This document shows, piece after piece, positions 61,026 to 64,000 of a stretch of 64,000 nucleotides of DNA. Origin of the DNA: Thalassospira lucentensis (GTDB lineage Bacteria > Pseudomonadota > Alphaproteobacteria > Rhodospirillales > Thalassospiraceae); the NCBI RefSeq assembly GCF_001613805.1, contig NZ_LPVY01000013.1:186001-250000 (forward strand). Direction: 5' to 3'. The notes under the pieces are model-generated. The model made no database searches. It saw only the letters and a program-made list of their open reading frames with translations, and had not been told where the DNA came from. Both the position numbers and the translations under genes were made by a program. The first letter of the stretch is position 1; each line of letters starts with the position of its first letter.

Positions 61026-62177
61026 ATGGCTTTGAAACAATCGCGTCGCGGCGCTATTTCGCCCTTTATCGTCATGGATGTCATGCGTGCCGCCAATGCG
61101 CGCGAAACCGATGGCAAGGCCGTCTTTCACCTTGAAGTCGGGCAGCCCGGTACACCGGCCCCGCGCAAGGTCCGGGAGGCCGCGGCACGTGCCCTTGATA
61201 ACGATCTGATCGGCTATACCAATGCGATGGGAATTGATCCCCTGCGCGAAGCCATTGCCGGTCATTATCAGCGCAAATTCAACACGTCGGTCGATCCGTC
61301 ACGCATCTGCGTTGCCAGTGGTTCGTCCTCGATCTTCGTGCTGGCGTTTCTGGCGGCCTTTGATGCCGGTGATCGTGTCGCAATGGCGGCACCGGGCTAT
61401 CCGGCCTATCACAACATCCTGACCGCACTTGGCATTGAAACCGTCAATCTGCCGGCTGGCCCCGAAAGCCATTATCAGCCGACGGTCGCCATGCTGCGCG
61501 ATCTTGATGATCCGATTGATGGCCTGATCGTTGCAAGCCCGTCCAACCCGGCGGGCAGCATGATCGATGTCGAAACCTACCGTGAACTGGCGACCTATTG
61601 CCGGGAAAACGGCATTCGCCTGATCAGTGACGAGATTTATCAGGGCATTTCATTTGGCGATGTCCGGGAATGCACCGCCCTTGAATTCGGTGATGAGGCG
61701 ATCATCATCAACAGCTTCTCGAAATATTTCTCGATGACGGGCTGGCGTCTGGGCTGGGCGGTGGTGCCGCCTGATCTGATGCGTGCGGTGGAATGCCTGC
61801 AACAGAACCTGTTTATTTCGGCCCCGGCATTGTCGCAGATCGCCGCCGTCGCGGCGTTTGATTGCGAGGACGAATTGCAGGCGAACGTCGCGGCCTATGC
61901 GCGCAATCGCGAAATTCTGCTAAATGAACTGCCCGCTGCGGGCTTCACAAAATTCGCCCCGGCGGATGGGGCGTTTTATCTGTATGCCGACGTTCGCGAT
62001 CTGACATCTGATAGCGAGGCTTTCTGCCGTCGCATGCTGGATGAAACCGGTGTTGCCACCACGCCGGGCACCGATTTTGATCGCCTGCGCGGCAAACATT
62101 ATGTCCGCTTCTCGTTCGCGCACAGCGAGGCCACCATGCTGGGTGCGGTTGCGGCATTAAAGAACTGGAAGCGATAA
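61026..62177 (+). CDS. Class I/II pyridoxal-phosphate aminotransferase
   Basis: A 383-residue fold-type I aminotransferase. The PLP lysine is in INSFSKYFSMTGWRLGWAV, the aspartate in RLISDEIYQGISFGD, and the N-terminal substrate region in FHLEVGQPGTPAPRKVREAA and IGYTNAMGIDPLREAIAGHY. ASPSNPAGSMID is the conserved phosphate-side asparagine. The closest broad group is the AspC/aromatic-like class I enzymes; the substrate cannot be fixed from sequence. It stands alone between two strong terminators, 76 bases after the GGT-like gene. Confidence 0.92.
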   Translation: MALKQSRRGAISPFIVMDVMRAANARETDGKAVFHLEVGQPGTPAPRKVREAAARALDNDLIGYTNAMGIDPLREAIAGHYQRKFNTSVDPSRICVASGSSSIFVLAFLAAFDAGDRVAMAAPGYPAYHNILTALGIETVNLPAGPESHYQPTVAMLRDLDDPIDGLIVASPSNPAGSMIDVETYRELATYCRENGIRLISDEIYQGISFGDVRECTALEFGDEAIIINSFSKYFSMTGWRLGWAVVPPDLMRAVECLQQNLFISAPALSQIAAVAAFDCEDELQANVAAYARNREILLNELPAAGFTKFAPADGAFYLYADVRDLTSDSEAFCRRMLDETGVATTPGTDFDRLRGKHYVRFSFAHSEATMLGAVAALKNWKR

Positions 62178-62209
62178 GCGCCTTTGCATTTCTGATCACG
62201 TCGCAAAGA

Positions 62210-62246
62210 AAAAGGGCTGCCGAATATTCGGCAGCCCTTTTTGATT
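62210..62246. terminator. Bidirectional terminator, perfect 34-bp palindrome
   Basis: AAAAAGGGCTGCCGAAT directly followed by its complement ATTCGGCAGCCCTTTTT, between the aminotransferase and rne. Confidence 0.93.
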
Positions 62247-62262
62247 TTGTCGGACCCTGATC

Positions 62263-64000
62263 TTAACGACCAAGGCTCCACCAGCCGCGTTTCTTCGGCT
62301 TCGGTTTTTCGTCTTTTGCCGGCTCAGTTGCAACCGGTTCACTTGCCACCGGCTCGGCGGGCTTTTCGGCTTTCGGTGCCGGTTTTTTCGGCTCTGCCTT
62401 CGGTTCGGATTTTTCCGCTGCCGGTGCTGCCGCGGGGGCAGGGGCCGGGCTTGCCGGTTTTTCCACCACGGTTTCCGCCGGGCTTTGTGCCGGTGCCGAA
62501 ACCGCTTCCTTGGCGATTTCTTCCGCTGTTTCCGGGGCAGGGCCGCTCTGGATCGGGATGTTTTTCACATCCGCCCGGTCGTTACGGTCATTGCGATCCC
62601 GACGATTGCGGCGATTGTCATTGCGATCACGGCGTTCGCGGCGCGGCCGTGCCGGTGCCGGGGCGGTCGTGCTGCGCTGGCGACCGGCGCGGACACCTTC
62701 CTGATCAAAGCTGTCTGCGTCCTGACCTTCGCTGTCGGCATCAACAACCTGATCTTCAGCATGGCCTTCCGGTGCGCTGTGATCACGATCCCGGCGAAGG
62801 GCGGTTGCCTGTGCATCATCGGCAGGCGATTTGACACGCGGTGCGTTTTCAAATTCCTGACGGCGCGAACGACGGCGACCACCACGTTTGCCGCGACGAC
62901 GGCGTTTACGCTGTGCTTCGTCGTCATCATCATCTTCGTTATCGTCCTGATCGGAACGATCCGATGCACCGGCGACATCATCGGATGCATCGGCGTCATT
63001 CTGATCATTGCGATCATCACGGTCATCATTGCGGCCACGACGACGACGGCGGCGACGGCGGCGTTTGTTGCCCTGATCATCGTCATCGCGCTGATCACGG
63101 GTGTCACGGGCTTCGGCGACATCATCTTCTTCGTCGTCTTCGTCCGCTTCAACCGGGCTTTCAATCGCCGTCAGCGAAACGCTGTCGGTGTTCAGAACCG
63201 GCAGGGCTTCTTCCTCGTCACCTTTTTTCGCACGTGTGCGTTCGATGCGGTGATCTGGCGAAATCAGGCTGTCATCGCCAAAGATCATGACGGTGAAGCC
63301 GTAACGCTGTTCGATTTCAGCCAGCGTATCGCGTTTGCGGTTCAGGATATAAAGCGCGACCTCGCTTGCGACATGCACGGTAAGTGCACCGGAACGACGA
63401 CGCATGCCTTCTTCTTCAAGCACGCGCAGAAGGTGAAGGGCGGCACTTTCGATCGAACGGACAAGGCCGACACCACGGCAATGGGCGCAAACCTCGAACG
63501 CGCTTTCAACAAGCGACGGACGCAGGCGCTGACGCGACATTTCCAAAAGACCGAACGGGCTGATACGGCCTATCTGCAGGCGGGCACGGTCATTGCGCAT
63601 CGCTTCCTTAAGCTTGCGTTCAACCGATGCCTGGTTGCGGTGATCTTCCATATCGATGAAGTCGACGACGATCAGACCGGCAAGGTCGCGCAGGCGCAAC
63701 TGGCGGGCCAGTTCTTCGGCGGCTTCAAGGTTGGTCTTATATGCGGTTTCTTCGATGTTGCGTTCACGGGTCGAACGGCCCGAGTTAACGTCAATCGCGA
63801 CCAGTGCCTCGGTCGGGTTGATAACGATATAACCACCCGATTTAAGCTGAACGACCGGATTGAGCATCGCGTCAAGCTGGCTTTCCACCTGGAAGCGGTG
63901 GAACAGCGGCACGCCCTGATCCTTGTAGGGCTGCACACGCTTCGCATGTGACGGCATCAACATCTTCATGAAGTCTTTGGCGATCCGGTAACCTTCGTCA
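62263..64000 (-). CDS. rne: Ribonuclease E, 3' part of the gene
   Basis: The last 579 residues of RNase E; the 5' part lies beyond the window. The DNase I-like catalytic region shows AIDVNSGRSTRERNIEETA and LIVVDFIDMEDHRNQASVER with the two metal-binding aspartates. The zinc-link region reads FEVCAHCRGVGLVRS, and the small domain follows to about 63250. The rest is a disordered tail of acidic, RN/RD-rich and Arg-only runs, then Pro/Ala/Lys-rich sequence, ending KPKKRGWWSLGR. The terminal GWW peptide matches the PNPase-binding end described for Caulobacter RNase E. The enzyme starts mRNA decay and rRNA processing. Confidence 0.95.
   Translation of the reverse strand, partial: DEGYRIAKDFMKMLMPSHAKRVQPYKDQGVPLFHRFQVESQLDAMLNPVVQLKSGGYIVINPTEALVAIDVNSGRSTRERNIEETAYKTNLEAAEELARQLRLRDLAGLIVVDFIDMEDHRNQASVERKLKEAMRNDRARLQIGRISPFGLLEMSRQRLRPSLVESAFEVCAHCRGVGLVRSIESAALHLLRVLEEEGMRRRSGALTVHVASEVALYILNRKRDTLAEIEQRYGFTVMIFGDDSLISPDHRIERTRAKKGDEEEALPVLNTDSVSLTAIESPVEADEDDEEDDVAEARDTRDQRDDDDQGNKRRRRRRRRRGRNDDRDDRNDQNDADASDDVAGASDRSDQDDNEDDDDDEAQRKRRRRGKRGGRRRSRRQEFENAPRVKSPADDAQATALRRDRDHSAPEGHAEDQVVDADSEGQDADSFDQEGVRAGRQRSTTAPAPARPRRERRDRNDNRRNRRDRNDRNDRADVKNIPIQSGPAPETAEEIAKEAVSAPAQSPAETVVEKPASPAPAPAAAPAAEKSEPKAEPKKPAPKAEKPAEPVASEPVATEPAKDEKPKPKKRGWWSLGR

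Noticed and set aside
59634-61265. Minus-strand ORF of 543 codons
   Set aside because: It is the antisense shadow of the GGT-like lipoprotein gene and part of the aminotransferase gene; it has no family resemblance and runs across a terminator.
62485-63951. Plus-strand ORF of 488 codons with long Ile/Val/Thr runs
   Set aside because: Antisense to the Asp/Arg/Asn-rich tail of RNase E; the hydrophobic runs are the complement of those codons.

Overview
The window reads as ordinary chromosome of an alphaproteobacterium in the Rhodospirillales, most like Thalassospira. This rests on gene content: a MipZ-type division ATPase, a phasin with a histone-like tail, an RNase E ending in a GWW peptide, a long PutA, the aroQ-accB-accC-aat neighbourhood, and DUF1489, DUF2849 and DUF934 proteins. 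The species call is inference. I see no phage, insertion sequence, CRISPR array, rRNA or tRNA. Coding density is high and most gene ends carry a clear intrinsic terminator.

Layout. 1-4.4 kb: a LysR regulator facing a truncated leftward gene, a DUF1489 gene, and an assimilatory sulfite reductase operon (DUF2849, CysI-like hemoprotein, DUF934). 4.5-9.3 kb: an unusually structured leader, a large protein of unknown function paired with a MATE exporter, then a chemoreceptor behind a CRP-type site. 9.3-15.3 kb: a GNAT gene and the leucine catabolism operon liuB-liuC-liuD-liuE, read leftward from a promoter with a LiuR-type operator. 15.4-20.8 kb: a DsbA-fold isomerase and an Lrp/AsnC regulator divergent from putA. 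20.9-24.5 kb: a stress-type lipoprotein with a consensus EcfG promoter, a Bfd-type ferredoxin, a gene-free stretch that looks like a structured RNA, a DUF4168 protein, and an ECF sigma/anti-sigma pair.

24.5-33.3 kb: leucine dehydrogenase, a small protein behind a long structured leader, a second DsbA-fold isomerase, an exported three-gene unit (GH114-like, LhgO-like oxidoreductase, unknown), then mipZ, a VWA protein and a membrane J-protein. 33.4-39.5 kb: galU-ugd-pgm/manB (UDP-glucose, UDP-glucuronate and hexose phosphates for polysaccharide), a penicillin-binding carboxypeptidase and a lipoprotein. 39.7-47.5 kb: phasin, clpS-clpA, an unknown helical protein, a likely small RNA, and a stand-alone Cache-domain periplasmic protein followed by a chemoreceptor.

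47.5-64 kb: FemAB-like acyltransferase, serA, DUF218 protein, GNAT, aat, accC-accB-aroQ, a fused thiS-thiG, a DsbA-like thiol protein, a lipoprotein and M48 protease, a degenerate gamma-glutamyltransferase-like lipoprotein, an aminotransferase, and the 3' part of rne.

Links between genes: leucine dehydrogenase with the liu operon covers the first and last steps of leucine breakdown; Aat, ClpS and ClpA make the bacterial N-degron pathway; AccB and AccC are the biotin half of acetyl-CoA carboxylase. The least explained parts are the structured non-coding stretches (4565-4711, 22098-22394, 25841-26137, 44733-45016), the unknown protein at 4758, the split Cache/chemoreceptor pair and the GGT-like protein lacking the usual nucleophile motif.
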